Assembly: GCF_001557535.2 (NCBI RefSeq)
Contig: NZ_CP014310.1
Span: 62,001-126,000, forward strand
Direction of reading: 5' to 3'
Origin: Burkholderia sp. PAMC 26561
Lineage (GTDB): Bacteria > Pseudomonadota > Gammaproteobacteria > Burkholderiales > Burkholderiaceae
Length of the DNA: 64,000 nucleotides
This document shows, piece by piece, positions 37,409 through 46,702 of the stretch. A model generated the notes under the pieces. It ran no database searches. It saw only the letters and a program-made list of their open reading frames with translations, and was not told where the DNA came from. Position numbers and translations under genes: made by a program. The number at the start of each line of letters is the position of its first letter. Within the stretch, counting starts at the first letter, position 1.

Positions 37409-40052
37409 GAACGTCGAGCTTCACGAGATCGAGCAATTCGCGATCGCTCATCTCGGTGAGCAGGAGTTCTGCACCGCCCTCCAGCACATCCTTCACCAAT
37501 TGCTGTTTCGCTTCGATCAACTGGTCGATACGGTCCTCAATCGTGCCACGGCAGATAAACTTATGCACCAGGACGTTTCTCTGCTGACCAATACGAAACG
37601 CGCGGTCGGTCGCCTGATTTTCCACGGCCGGATTCCACCAGCGGTCGTAGTGGATCACGTGGGAAGCGGCGGTGAGATTCAACCCCGTCCCACCCGCCTT
37701 TAGCGAGAGCACGAAGAAGGGTGTCAACTCATCCTCCTGGAATCGCTTGACCAGTTCGCGGCGCTTGGCCACCGGGGTGCCGCCATGGAGCACCAGACCT
37801 TCGCGACCAAAGATCGAACCCAGAAATGCCGCCAGCGGCTCAGTGGTCTCGCGGAACTGAGTGAATACCAGCACCTTTTCCTGCTTGGCTGCGATCACTT
37901 CGGCGAGTTGCCGCAGGCGGGCGAACTTGCCGCTGTCTTCCGCCTTCCACGCTGCGTCGCCCAGCCATTGCGATGGGTGGTTGCAGATCTGTTTGAAGCG
38001 CATCAGAAAGCTCAGCACCACACCCTTGCGACCGATGCCTTCGGCGTCCTCAAGCGCGGCGGCCAGTTCCTTCACCGCTCGCTGATAAAGCGCCGCTTGG
38101 CTCGGGCTCAGGTGGCACCAGGCCTTGAGTTCCGTTTTGTCCGGAAGGTCATCGATGACCCGCTTGTCGGTCTTCAGGCGGCGCAGGATGTAGGGTCGTA
38201 CCAGCGTGCGCAGCGGGCCGAAGTGCTCCTCCTTCGCTAGCCGCTTGGTAAATTTGGCGAAGACTTTGTCCGAGCCCAGCAAACCCGGGTGGGTGAAATC
38301 GAAAATGGACCATAGATCGGACAGACGGTTTTCCACGGGGGTTCCGGTCAACGCGATGCGCGATTGTGCCTGGAGCTGCTTGACCTGTCGCGTCTGCTTG
38401 GCGCTCGGATTCTTGATCGCCTGCGCTTCATCGACGACGGCAACGCGCCATTGGATGGTCGCCAAGACCGGCTGGCGAAGAAGCGAGCCGAAGCTGGTGA
38501 TGACGAGATCGATCTCCGCCACCCGCGCGGCATCCAGCGCACGCAAATCGGCCGCCGACATGACCGACGGATGGGCGATCAGCAGCGCCAAGCCGGGGGC
38601 GAAGCGCTCGGCCTCTGCTGCCCAGTTGGCCAGCAGCGATGCTGGAGCGACCAGCAGGCTGGGGCGCACCTCGGCGCTTTCGCGCTTGAGCACCAGCAGC
38701 AGGGAGAGCACCTGCATGGTCTTGCCCAGGCCCATATCGTCCGCCAGGCACGCGCCCAGGCCTAGCCGGCTGAGCAGATACAACCACCGCACGCCAGCGT
38801 GCTGGTAGGGCCGTAGGCTCGCCTTGAGTTCCGCACCCGGGCTGATCTGCGCCAACCCTTCCGGCTGACGCAGCTCCTGCAGGATGTCGGCCAGCCAAGG
38901 CCCAGCAACAAGCTGCGACCAGTCGCGATCAGCGGGGTCGCCGCTATCGTCGAGCGAAACACCTGCCAGAAGACGGAGGGCTTCGTTAAAGGGCAGACCG
39001 GCTTTTGCCGCCGTTTCCATGGCCTCGAATCGCTTCAGGAGGCGAGCGAGCCTTTTTTGGTCCACCTCGACCCAGCGACCGCGGATGAGTTGCAAGCCGT
39101 CGGCGCGATGGAGCAGGTCCCTGACCTCGGAGGCGCTGAGATGCTCGCCGTCGAGGGACACCTCGATGCTGAAATCGAGCAACGCATCCTTGCCCAAGAG
39201 CGAAGGCGGTCGTGCGCCGACGCTGGCTTTCACAACGGGACGAGCAGGACGACCCGCCTGCCAGACGCCTGGCGTGCGAACGACAATGCCGGCGGTTTCG
39301 AGTTTGGGCAGGTCTTTGAGAAAGCGGTGGGCGTCAAGCGGCGTCCAGCGCAGCGGATGGTATATCTCGCCGGTGCCCACCATGTCGCGAAGCCAATCGC
39401 AGTCTTGCGCGGCGCGCTGAACCGGCAGTAGCAGCGACAAGAGTTGCACCCGGCTCCTGGCCCCCGAAAATTCTGCAAGGGCTTGCGACAGCGGCTGGTG
39501 TTGCGCTTTGCCATGGGCTGACAGGCGCGAGGTGTAAGTCGCAAGGAAAGCAAACGGTGACTCCGGGTCCTTGCGGTTCTCAGCGAGGTTGAAATGCACG
39601 CGGCCGACAAGATTCCAGGCCGGATGGCGCGACTTGAGGAAATCCTGAAGCGAGACTTTTTCGATGGCCAGTTCCTGGTGCAAGGCGGTATCGATCTCGC
39701 CCCACAGCGTGACCAGCACATCGGGCGTTAGATACTCCCCGCCCGTCATCGGTGGCGCGTCGGCAATCAGAGCATTGAAATCCTTGGTAGCAGGCGTGAC
39801 GACCGCGATCTCGCCGCCTTCGGGCGTGGCACACAAGGCGGTGACGTAGCGCGCGGCAAAATCACGCCACCAAGCCCATACGGGCGGCAAAATGCGGCCG
39901 ATTTCGACCGTTCCCAGATGCAGCAGACCATGCCCCGCGCCAAGCGCAAAAGAACTGCCAAGCCGCAGTCGTATCTCCTCCACCAATAGTGGCGCGGCGT
40001 CCTCCGGCACCGCAAGCAGGTGACCGCCGGGCGTCAGGTGTGGCGCGAACAT
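37389..40052 (-). CDS. SNF2-family DEAD/DEAH-type ATPase (helicase-like)
   Basis: From ATG 40052 the protein is 887 residues (TTG 40088 would add 12). The N-terminal half is the SNF2-associated domain seen in bacterial homologues. The ATPase core follows: GACLADDMGLGKTMQVLSLL (Walker A), the DEAQ box in VAVVDEAQAIKNPSAKQTRQ, and ALTGTPVENRLSDLWSIFDF. The helicase C domain has KVLVFTQFRETTEPLAAFLG, LSLKAGGTGLNLTAASHVIH and DRAFRIGQQRNVLVHKF. Such proteins translocate on double-stranded DNA and remodel DNA-protein complexes. Overlap with the SWIM gene implies a joint function, possibly in repair or genome defence. Confidence 0.9.
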   Translation of the reverse strand: MFAPHLTPGGHLLAVPEDAAPLLVEEIRLRLGSSFALGAGHGLLHLGTVEIGRILPPVWAWWRDFAARYVTALCATPEGGEIAVVTPATKDFNALIADAPPMTGGEYLTPDVLVTLWGEIDTALHQELAIEKVSLQDFLKSRHPAWNLVGRVHFNLAENRKDPESPFAFLATYTSRLSAHGKAQHQPLSQALAEFSGARSRVQLLSLLLPVQRAAQDCDWLRDMVGTGEIYHPLRWTPLDAHRFLKDLPKLETAGIVVRTPGVWQAGRPARPVVKASVGARPPSLLGKDALLDFSIEVSLDGEHLSASEVRDLLHRADGLQLIRGRWVEVDQKRLARLLKRFEAMETAAKAGLPFNEALRLLAGVSLDDSGDPADRDWSQLVAGPWLADILQELRQPEGLAQISPGAELKASLRPYQHAGVRWLYLLSRLGLGACLADDMGLGKTMQVLSLLLVLKRESAEVRPSLLVAPASLLANWAAEAERFAPGLALLIAHPSVMSAADLRALDAARVAEIDLVITSFGSLLRQPVLATIQWRVAVVDEAQAIKNPSAKQTRQVKQLQAQSRIALTGTPVENRLSDLWSIFDFTHPGLLGSDKVFAKFTKRLAKEEHFGPLRTLVRPYILRRLKTDKRVIDDLPDKTELKAWCHLSPSQAALYQRAVKELAAALEDAEGIGRKGVVLSFLMRFKQICNHPSQWLGDAAWKAEDSGKFARLRQLAEVIAAKQEKVLVFTQFRETTEPLAAFLGSIFGREGLVLHGGTPVAKRRELVKRFQEDELTPFFVLSLKAGGTGLNLTAASHVIHYDRWWNPAVENQATDRAFRIGQQRNVLVHKFICRGTIEDRIDQLIEAKQQLVKDVLEGGAELLLTEMSDRELLDLVKLDVHAAQEN

Positions 40053-40088
40053 GTCGGGAGCGGTCAAGAACGCCCGTCCCCGTCGCAC

Positions 40089-40786
40089 TGCTTTAGGAAG
40101 CGCTGAAGCCGCCTGTGTTCACGGAAAGTGGTTTCGTAATCAACTAGCATGCGCACCGGCCCAGTGCGAACTGGGCGAAGCTCCGTTTGCGCCCGGTCCG
40201 ACCGAATTGCGGGGTGAACTAAGCTGCCGGGGTATGCGCGGCCGCTGTGTCGTGCATGTCTCATGAACTGTCTTTTCATCTGCTGTAGGACGACCTGATT
40301 GCTATATCAACTCACAGAAGTTCGCCCCCGGCACTGCCGCCGGCGGACCAACCCTCACCGTTACGGCGGTCCCGTTGAATTTCCGAATTCTGCGAGAAAC
40401 AAGACTCATGATGAAAGGGTACCAAAACCTGAGGCACACGAGATGCAATGCCGATGGCGGCTCGATCCCGCGCAGGCGAAAAATAGTTGGCGCTAACGTA
40501 TAAACAAGCAAAAGGCAGAATGTCTCCTTCGGTCGAGGATATGACGACCGACTCGAAGCTGGAATGACCGTTGCACTTCGACTTCCGCCGATCACCGACC
40601 GGTGTGATTCGCGCCATCGAGTTCGTTCGCGTCTATGCCGCGAACGCCCCTTGCTCAGCCCACCAGCCAATACTTCGCAAATTCGCTTGAAGCGGCGTAC
40701 GGTCAAGGTGCAAGAAACTTGCTACTCTTTGTGTTCACTTCCGTGCCGCCGCTTACGTCACTCGGCAGGCATGCGAGGGAGGGATC
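40089..40786. other. Intergenic region, no gene supported
   Basis: About 700 bases with only shadow-like frames on both strands. The region holds the divergent promoters of the SNF2 and the Cys-containing hypothetical gene. No palindrome was found. Confidence 0.35.
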
Positions 40787-41176
40787 ATGCCATTCAAGGC
40801 TCAGTGGTACCGAGACAAGTTTGCAAAAAAACGAGGCAAAGGCTTCTGCGGCTATCCAGTGGCAACGGTTGCCTTCTACGGGCCAGACGACACGAGAGCG
40901 ACGAAGGTCTCTGTTGGCATTGTCGCGTACGAAGATGCTGACGCGGACCCTCTTGAGCGGTGGTTTTGCGAAACAACCGATGCGAGAAACGATCCAGAAA
41001 TCGCTGAAGCAATCGTTCGATTCATCGATCATCATGGTGCCAAATCGGTGGCGGCCGCTGATCGCATCATCGGCTGCCCGCATGAGGAAGGCATTGACTA
41101 TCCGGAAGGCGAAAAATGTAAGCAGTGTCCGTTCTGGGCGCACCGTGATCGATGGAGCGGCGAGATCGTGAAGTGA
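40787..41176 (+). CDS. Conserved hypothetical protein with C-terminal cysteines
   Basis: The 129-residue protein starts at ATG 40787 after a strong GGGAGGG site. The N-terminal part (VATVAFYGPDDTRATKVSVG, IVAYEDADADPLERWFCETT) looks like a compact alpha/beta fold. The C-terminus has CPHEEGIDYPEGEKCKQCPF, three cysteines and a histidine that could bind a metal. I recognise no named family. It stands alone in a DNA-processing neighbourhood. Confidence 0.65.
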   Translation: MPFKAQWYRDKFAKKRGKGFCGYPVATVAFYGPDDTRATKVSVGIVAYEDADADPLERWFCETTDARNDPEIAEAIVRFIDHHGAKSVAAADRIIGCPHEEGIDYPEGEKCKQCPFWAHRDRWSGEIVK

Positions 41177-41524
41177 GACGTCAAGAGGCAAGCGCTCCAT
41201 CCTCGCGCTGCGGCATTCGTGACTCGCCTCGACGAGAAGGTCGCATGTGGCTCAACACGGTGCGGGGGGCCAAGCCCGTGGCGGGGTCCACGCAATCGTG
41301 AGCGCCTACGCGACTGGTTTCGACTCGACGATTGCGATGAGCCTCAGGCGCCGGAAAGGCTCCGCGGAGCCGGACATCCACCGATGCGGCGCGAAGCGTG
41401 GTCACGCGCGCAATGAAAGGTTCAGGGGCAAATAGGTACAGGGGCAAAGTTCCTGCTGGGGAAGGCGCGTTGTGGGATCTTCCTGAGCAAAGTGAGAATC
41501 ACTGTTAATGCAAGGTGCAGAACC
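41177..41524. other. Intergenic region, no gene supported
   Basis: Open frames on both strands overlap one another and none has clear coding signs. The sequence may be a decayed gene. Confidence 0.3.
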
Positions 41525-41965
41525 ATGGGTTTTTCTTGCCGAACCTTCCTGATCGCTCGTGACGACACCCTCTGGCGGCTGTCAAGCACCAAGCTCGACC
41601 GGATGCTGCGAGATCCGGCAGGACACTATCTGCCCGATTTTGCAGGGCAACGAGCGCGAATGGCCAGCGTCGTGGTCGAGCTTGTGGCCAGAAACCCAAT
41701 GCGCGTCGTTCGGAACACGTTTTTCATTCTTACTTTCGATGCCGAAGGTCGCATCGACCCGAGTAAATTCGAAAAGCAGCAATTCGCCCTCGCGGAGTCG
41801 GTCTTCGCACCGGTCTTTGCCGTATTCGCTGATGAGAGCAACCAAACAGTCGTCGACGCGACCTCCCGATTCATTGCACAAGGAGGCCAATGGGTTCCGT
41901 CACGCGCGTTGGCCCGCGTCATAGATCAGACCGCGTTGGGACAACGACAGTGCCGGCACCTGTAA
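41525..41965 (+). CDS. Conserved hypothetical protein
   Basis: The 146-residue protein opens CRTFLIARDDTLWRLSSTKL and goes on DPAGHYLPDFAGQRARMASV, VVELVARNPMRVVRNTFFIL. The pattern resembles a short protein family found on Burkholderia accessory replicons, but I can give no function. ATG 41525 is preferred over GTG 41492 because the conserved-looking part begins there. It precedes the UvrD-like helicase gene by about 380 bases. Confidence 0.55.
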   Translation: MGFSCRTFLIARDDTLWRLSSTKLDRMLRDPAGHYLPDFAGQRARMASVVVELVARNPMRVVRNTFFILTFDAEGRIDPSKFEKQQFALAESVFAPVFAVFADESNQTVVDATSRFIAQGGQWVPSRALARVIDQTALGQRQCRHL

Positions 41966-42347
41966 GCGATCGCTCGAAGACTCCTCTACGGCATTCGACA
42001 TCGATCAGATCATTCAGTCCTCTCTTAAGGCGCTACTCGCGAGCGATAAGATTTCGCGGCTGTCCGAATGGCTATATTGGCCGATCAAGCGACGAACATG
42101 ATAGTCGCGAGAAGGTCCGTTACCTCACTGAAGCCGGCGTTCGAATGTCCGCCTGAGAGCACGGTAAAATGCCCGTAGGCCGAAAAGTCTCGTGCGATGG
42201 CGCATAAATCGACTGGCCAGGGACGATTTCGACTTCGATTCAACCGTCGCGTTTCCACAGCAGCTCGGAGATCGGTTGCCGCGCGGCAGCCTGCCCATAG
42301 GCAATTTTCCGGCACACTACGGGCATCTTCGCTCAGCCTCACATTCC

Positions 42348-43814
42348 ATGCCCCATTCGTTTAAGCCTACCGCCGAGCAACACGCGGTCGTAGATGCGGT
42401 CCTTGGCGGAGGCGACCTGAAGATCAAGGCCTATGCCGGCGCGGGAAAGACTTCGACGCTACGGCTGGTCGCCGATCATCTCGCGGATAGGCGCGGCAGC
42501 TATCTCGCCTTCAACAAGGAAATTGCCCAGCACGCTCGCCGCAGCTTTCCGTCGAATGTCAGCGCACGCACGGTGCATTCGCTCGCGTATGCATCCGTAG
42601 CGCCCGCCTTGACCGCGCGCGCGAATCTCCCGACTGAACCTCCGCACGAATTGGCTGCTCGCTATGGGATCGGAGCGATACAGGTGCCCACCATCACCGG
42701 CAAAACCGTCGAAGTCACACCGTTCGAACTTGGTCGAATGGTCGCCGACGGCCTGGGCAGGTTTTGCCGCTCGGCGCAGCTGCGACCCGAGGCTTCCCAC
42801 ATCCCTGTTGATGAAAAGGTTCATGAAACGGCGGCCGACTGGCTGCGCGAATCGTTGCTTCCCTGCGTCGTACGGCTGTGGAATGAAAGCACCGATCCAC
42901 GCGGCCGTAGCGCCATTGCACCGGACGTCTATCTAAAAGTCTGGGCGCAGACAAAACCGCGTATCGATGCGGATTTCATCCTGTTCGACGAGGCACAGGA
43001 CAGCGATGGCGTAATGCTCTCGGTGCTTGGCCTCCAGCGCCATGCGCAGATCATCTACGTCGGTGATCCCTACCAGCAAATTTATGAATGGCGTGGCGCG
43101 GTCAATGCAATGGCTCAGATCGACGCGCCCGAGTGTGCGCTAACCGAATCCTTCCGGTTCGGGCCTACGTTCGCAGCACTCGCTCGCCGTATTCTGTCGC
43201 TGCTTGGCGAGCGCACGCCCATTCTCGGCCAGGATGTCATCGGGTCGATCATGGTGGAGGATCCGAGTGTCTCACCGCCCGTCGATGCCATTTTGTGTCG
43301 CAAGAATGTGACGGCGATCTGGCAATTGGCCGCGGGCATCGAAGCGGGTCACAAGCCCGCAATCCGTATGAGCCCGACCGAGATCGTGGCGTTCGCTGAC
43401 GGCGCTGACCAGTTGCTGGCCGGCAAGCGAGCTTTCCGGCCAGCGGCATTTTCGCTGTTCGAAACGTGGAAGGACGCTCAATCGTTTGCTCAAACCGCGG
43501 TCGGGCGCGACTTACAACCGATCGTACGAATCGTCGACGAGTGTGGCACCGACTATCTGCGTGCGTTGGCACGACGGGTTACGCCCGAGGCAGACGCCGA
43601 CTACGTTATATCGACCGTGCACCGCGCCAAGGGGCTGCAATGGAAACGGGTGAAGGTCGCCAACGATTTTCGCTTCAAGACCGTTGACGGGCACTTGACG
43701 TTAGACGAGGACGAGATGCGCCTGCTATACGTAGCCGTGACCCGCGCACAGCATGTGCTGGACATCTCCGAGCTGCGCGAAGAGCTTTTACGGCTGTTCA
43801 ACTCGCGTCGGTGA
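42348..43814 (+). CDS. UvrD/Rep-like superfamily 1 DNA helicase
   Basis: The 488-residue protein is a compact SF1A helicase. Motifs in order are TAEQ (8-11), AYAGAGKTSTL (Walker A, from residue 29), AFNKEIAQHARRSFP and VSARTVHSLAY, FILFDEAQDSDG (Walker B at 214), YVGDPYQQIYEWRGAVN, STVHRAKGLQWKRVKV and LLYVAVTRAQH. Its shortness and layout resemble the Fbh1-like branch that strips recombinase filaments, but this is inference. ATG 42348 is chosen because TAEQ should lie close to the N-terminus. Confidence 0.88.
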   Translation: MPHSFKPTAEQHAVVDAVLGGGDLKIKAYAGAGKTSTLRLVADHLADRRGSYLAFNKEIAQHARRSFPSNVSARTVHSLAYASVAPALTARANLPTEPPHELAARYGIGAIQVPTITGKTVEVTPFELGRMVADGLGRFCRSAQLRPEASHIPVDEKVHETAADWLRESLLPCVVRLWNESTDPRGRSAIAPDVYLKVWAQTKPRIDADFILFDEAQDSDGVMLSVLGLQRHAQIIYVGDPYQQIYEWRGAVNAMAQIDAPECALTESFRFGPTFAALARRILSLLGERTPILGQDVIGSIMVEDPSVSPPVDAILCRKNVTAIWQLAAGIEAGHKPAIRMSPTEIVAFADGADQLLAGKRAFRPAAFSLFETWKDAQSFAQTAVGRDLQPIVRIVDECGTDYLRALARRVTPEADADYVISTVHRAKGLQWKRVKVANDFRFKTVDGHLTLDEDEMRLLYVAVTRAQHVLDISELREELLRLFNSRR

Positions 43815-44075
43815 ACACACCGGCATGCTCCGCGCCAGCGTGGCTCTCAATGCCGTCGTTTTGTGCTGCTGTGGTGAGCGCCACGGCCATACCTTCACCA
43901 ATACCGCGGTTCAAACAGCGTCCACTGGGGTTGCTTCAGGAAACGAAAAACGAAGCACGATAGCGACAAAACGACCGTCGCAAATCGACCCACATTAGGT
44001 AGTCCGTCCCGCTTTCTTCGATACTGGTGGGATTGGCAGCTCGCTGACTGGACTACCCCCGTAAACCGCAGCAGA
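43815..44075. other. Convergent gap, no gene seen
   Basis: The gap lies between the ends of the helicase and HigA genes. No open frame or hairpin of note. Confidence 0.4.
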
Positions 44076-44492
44076 TCACAGGAAAATGTCTGCGTGGACA
44101 TGAAAGCGCTTCGCGAGTCGCTTGGCTACGTCCTTACTGATTACGCGCTTGCCGCTCAGGATCTCCGAGATACGGTTTTGCGGTGCGCAGTCGTCGAGGT
44201 CGGCTTGCGTCAGATTTCGCTGTTCCATGAGGAATCGCAGCACTTCGCGCGGCTCCGCGTCAGGAATCTCAATGTGTTCGTCTTCATACGCTTTCACCTG
44301 AGTGGCGATCAGGTCGAGTACCTCGGCGAGCGGATGCGCTTCGTCGTCGCCGACTTCGTTTAGCAGCTCGTCGATGTACTCGATGGCCTTAACGTAATCG
44401 GCCTCGGTGCGCACGGCCGTGGCGCTGCCGATCAGCTCCTTGAACGGAAGCCATGCCTTCAGGATGGCGCTTGGTTCTGCAATGGCGTTCAT
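44076..44492 (-). CDS. higA: HigA-type antitoxin (XRE family)
   Basis: The 138-residue protein has an N-terminal toxin-binding region and a C-terminal helix-turn-helix (MEQRNLTQADLDDCAPQNRI, SEILSGKRVISKDVAKRLAK). This large HigA with the helix-turn-helix at the C-terminus is the COG5499 type. Its ATG shares one base with the toxin stop, so it is translated second from the same message. It should neutralise HigB and repress the promoter at the palindrome 44797-44811. Confidence 0.88.
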   Translation of the reverse strand: MNAIAEPSAILKAWLPFKELIGSATAVRTEADYVKAIEYIDELLNEVGDDEAHPLAEVLDLIATQVKAYEDEHIEIPDAEPREVLRFLMEQRNLTQADLDDCAPQNRISEILSGKRVISKDVAKRLAKRFHVHADIFL

Positions 44493-44785
44493 CACTTTTT
44501 CTCCTTCCATTTGTCTGTGTCGTATTCGGCATGCGTCAAGACGTTTCGAACAAACACCTTGTGCGTGTTGTAGTGAATCGCGGCGATCAGTCGATACTTG
44601 TTCCCGCCGATGTCGAAGACCGTATGCGGCTTCACGTAGTCCGCCGCGCCGAAGGTCGCCTTCAGGTCGTTAAGATCCTTAAAATTCCTATCCTGCATGA
44701 CCCTGAGCCAAGCCCGTAGCGGCGGCTCAGCGTCCGGGTGCTTCGTCCAGAAAGCTATGAGTGGTGGTTTGGAAATTATGTGCAT
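44492..44785 (-). CDS. higB: HigB-type mRNA interferase toxin (RelE superfamily)
   Basis: The 97-residue toxin shows the HigB pattern: LRAWLRVMQDRNFKDLNDLK, FDIGGNKYRLIAAIHYNTHK and VFVRNVLTHAEYDTDKWKEK. The family cleaves mRNA on the ribosome. Toxin-first order is typical of hig loci. ATG 44785 follows the operator closely, so the leader is very short. Confidence 0.88.
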   Translation of the reverse strand: MHIISKPPLIAFWTKHPDAEPPLRAWLRVMQDRNFKDLNDLKATFGAADYVKPHTVFDIGGNKYRLIAAIHYNTHKVFVRNVLTHAEYDTDKWKEKK

Positions 44786-44796
44786 GACAGTACTAT

Positions 44797-44811
44797 ATCC
44801 CACTTTGGGAT
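44797..44811. promoter_or_regulatory. Palindrome upstream of higBA, candidate HigA operator
   Basis: ATCCCA-CTT-TGGGAT is a perfect 6-base inverted repeat 12 bases upstream of the higB start. It is well placed for autorepression by HigA. Confidence 0.65.
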
Positions 44812-45000
44812 GTTTTCAAGCAGATCGAGCACTCTTCCAGCATGAGACCGTCGCTCGTGGCATCCCTTCCGCGCCCGCTGAAAATCTGACGTAGCGCTAG
44901 ATCAGGGCTGGGGCGGGACTGGGCAACCTCTACGGCGGCTACCTATGGTCATCCGGAACGGCGGCGCTGGCGGTCTCGCGTCGGGCGACTGTGCTGCCGT

Positions 45001-45190
45001 GAACTGTTCGAACACCGCGCACGGCTGTCGGGCGTGGAGCGCACACTTCAAACCATAGTGACCGAAGCGGCCACCGACAGTAAGCGGAACGCAACCGACA
45101 AGATCGACGCCAGGCTGTGCCGACTCGATAACATTGGGCGTGGGGATCTGAAAGAACGTGATTGGCGCATTTTCCCCGGTCAAATTGCCT
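45001..45190 (+). pseudogene. SRAP (YedK-like) gene fragment
   Basis: The frame ELFEHRARLSGVERTLQTIV, TEAATDSKRNATDKIDARLC, then GDLKERDWRIFPGQIAYP matches an internal portion of the SRAP gene at 60464-61423, which reads DLFKQRTRLADAERTLLTKT and RDSRIFPGQYAP. Neither the catalytic N-terminus nor the C-terminus is present. It is a stranded piece of a second SRAP copy. Confidence 0.65.
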
Positions 45191-45660
45191 ACCCACGCCT
45201 CTCGATTAGAACGCCGTTACTTGGGCTCGCATCGCTGCGGGCTGGCGAATCCACGTGACCGAAGAGAGGAACTGGTTGCTCATTATACATAAAAGAAGTT
45301 ATCACTTAGTTATCCTAATAATATTGACGGTGGTCAGGGACGTCACATCGCGACAGAGGTAGCTCCATTCGGTCGAACATTGTTTTCTATTTTAGTTGGG
45401 GCGCTGGGCGGTCACGCTCTGTGGGAGTTTCTGGCGCCCAATTCGTCGCCTCGCATAAGCGTGCGTTCCTTCCGATTTCATAGTTGGTCAAAAACCTGGG
45501 GCCTCGTAAATTCGCTTAACGCATAGCCGCTTTCGAGCAGATTGAATGCTCCTTCACGACCCACTGCGGCCGATCGTCTCAGCACGACGTATAGGGCAGC
45601 TTTCCAGGTACAACGGACATTCGTTCTATCGCGCCGGAAGGGGGTTGCTGCATCCACAAC
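45191..45660. other. Intergenic region, no gene supported
   Basis: The region contains an AT-rich segment near 45280-45330 and no convincing gene. It separates the SRAP fragment from a minus-strand LysR gene. Confidence 0.35.
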
Positions 45661-46620
45661 TCAGACGGATTCTGTTGGAATTCCTATGTTGTTCAAGTGC
45701 CCGCCACCTAAGGGAGGAGAAAGAAAAGGGCGCCCCTTTAAAAACGCAACGAATGCTCGCAATGCCGCAGATTGGTGACGACGGCTCGGAAAGTAGATAT
45801 AAAGCGCGTCCATCGGGGACGACCATGCTGGCAGGACCCGCGACAGGGTTCCTGCATTAAGGAAGCCGGACACGCATGCAGCCGGCGCATTGACGATTCC
45901 CATCCCCCTTAGCGTTAGCGCGATCTGCGAGGAGAGATCGTGAACGATTGTCGCCATTGGCGGGACGATTTGCACGATCTCTCCAGCGGATTGTATCGTC
46001 CACGGTATGGTTAATCCGGTAATCTGACTGCGACACATCACGGCGCGATGATCGAGCAAATCATTGGGAAGATTCGGCCTTTCTCGGCCACGAAAATATG
46101 CAGGTGAGGCGACGAGAACCGCTTCCGACCCGGGCGCGACCGGGACGGCCACCATGTCCTTCTCAAGGCAGTTGCCATAGCGCAATCCTGCGTCATAGCC
46201 CTGTTTGACGATGTCGATCAGGCGCGCTTCGACTGCGATCTCAAGATCCACATCTGGATAAGCATTCTGGAAAGACATCAGCACGGGAGCGATGTGCAGG
46301 TCGAAGGGCGCGCGCGGCATCGTGAGGCGCAAAGGGCCAGACGGCCGGCCGCCCCGGCCCGATGCCTCCTCCGCGGCTCGCCTCAATTCCGACAGGGCGG
46401 GTCCTGCCGCGCGCAGATAGTCGTTGCCTACGTCAGTCAAAGATAAGCTTCGGGTCGAACGGCGGAAGAGCGGTGTGCCCAGCCGCTCTTCAAGATTCCT
46501 GATCGCCTGGCTGATCGCAGATGGCGAAATGCCAAGGCGCCTAGCTGCTGCGGAAAAGCTGCCAGCCTCCGCCACCGCGACGAATACGGCCACACCTTCA
46601 AAAGTATCCTTTTGTCGCAC
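45661..46620 (-). CDS. LysR-family transcriptional regulator
   Basis: The 319-residue protein has a winged helix (FVAVAEAGSFSAAARRLGIS, PSAISQAIRNLEERLGTPLF) and an effector domain of the CrgA/AaeR-like type (LRLTMPRAPFDLHIAPVLMS, YDAGLRYGNCLEKDMVAVPV). It starts at GTG 46620. It is divergent from the hydrolase-exporter pair, which it probably controls. Confidence 0.85.
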   Translation of the reverse strand: MRQKDTFEGVAVFVAVAEAGSFSAAARRLGISPSAISQAIRNLEERLGTPLFRRSTRSLSLTDVGNDYLRAAGPALSELRRAAEEASGRGGRPSGPLRLTMPRAPFDLHIAPVLMSFQNAYPDVDLEIAVEARLIDIVKQGYDAGLRYGNCLEKDMVAVPVAPGSEAVLVASPAYFRGRERPNLPNDLLDHRAVMCRSQITGLTIPWTIQSAGEIVQIVPPMATIVHDLSSQIALTLRGMGIVNAPAACVSGFLNAGTLSRVLPAWSSPMDALYIYFPSRRHQSAALRAFVAFLKGRPFLSPPLGGGHLNNIGIPTESV

Positions 46621-46702
46621 TGAACCACCTTTAAGTTTCGCTTCAAGCCTTATGCACGATCAGAGGGCTAATGGCATAAATACGATCGCCATATGATTGC
46701 GC

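Noticed and set aside
41181..41447. Overlapping open frames on both strands
   Set aside because: Neither strand shows a domain or start signal, and they are mutually exclusive shadows.
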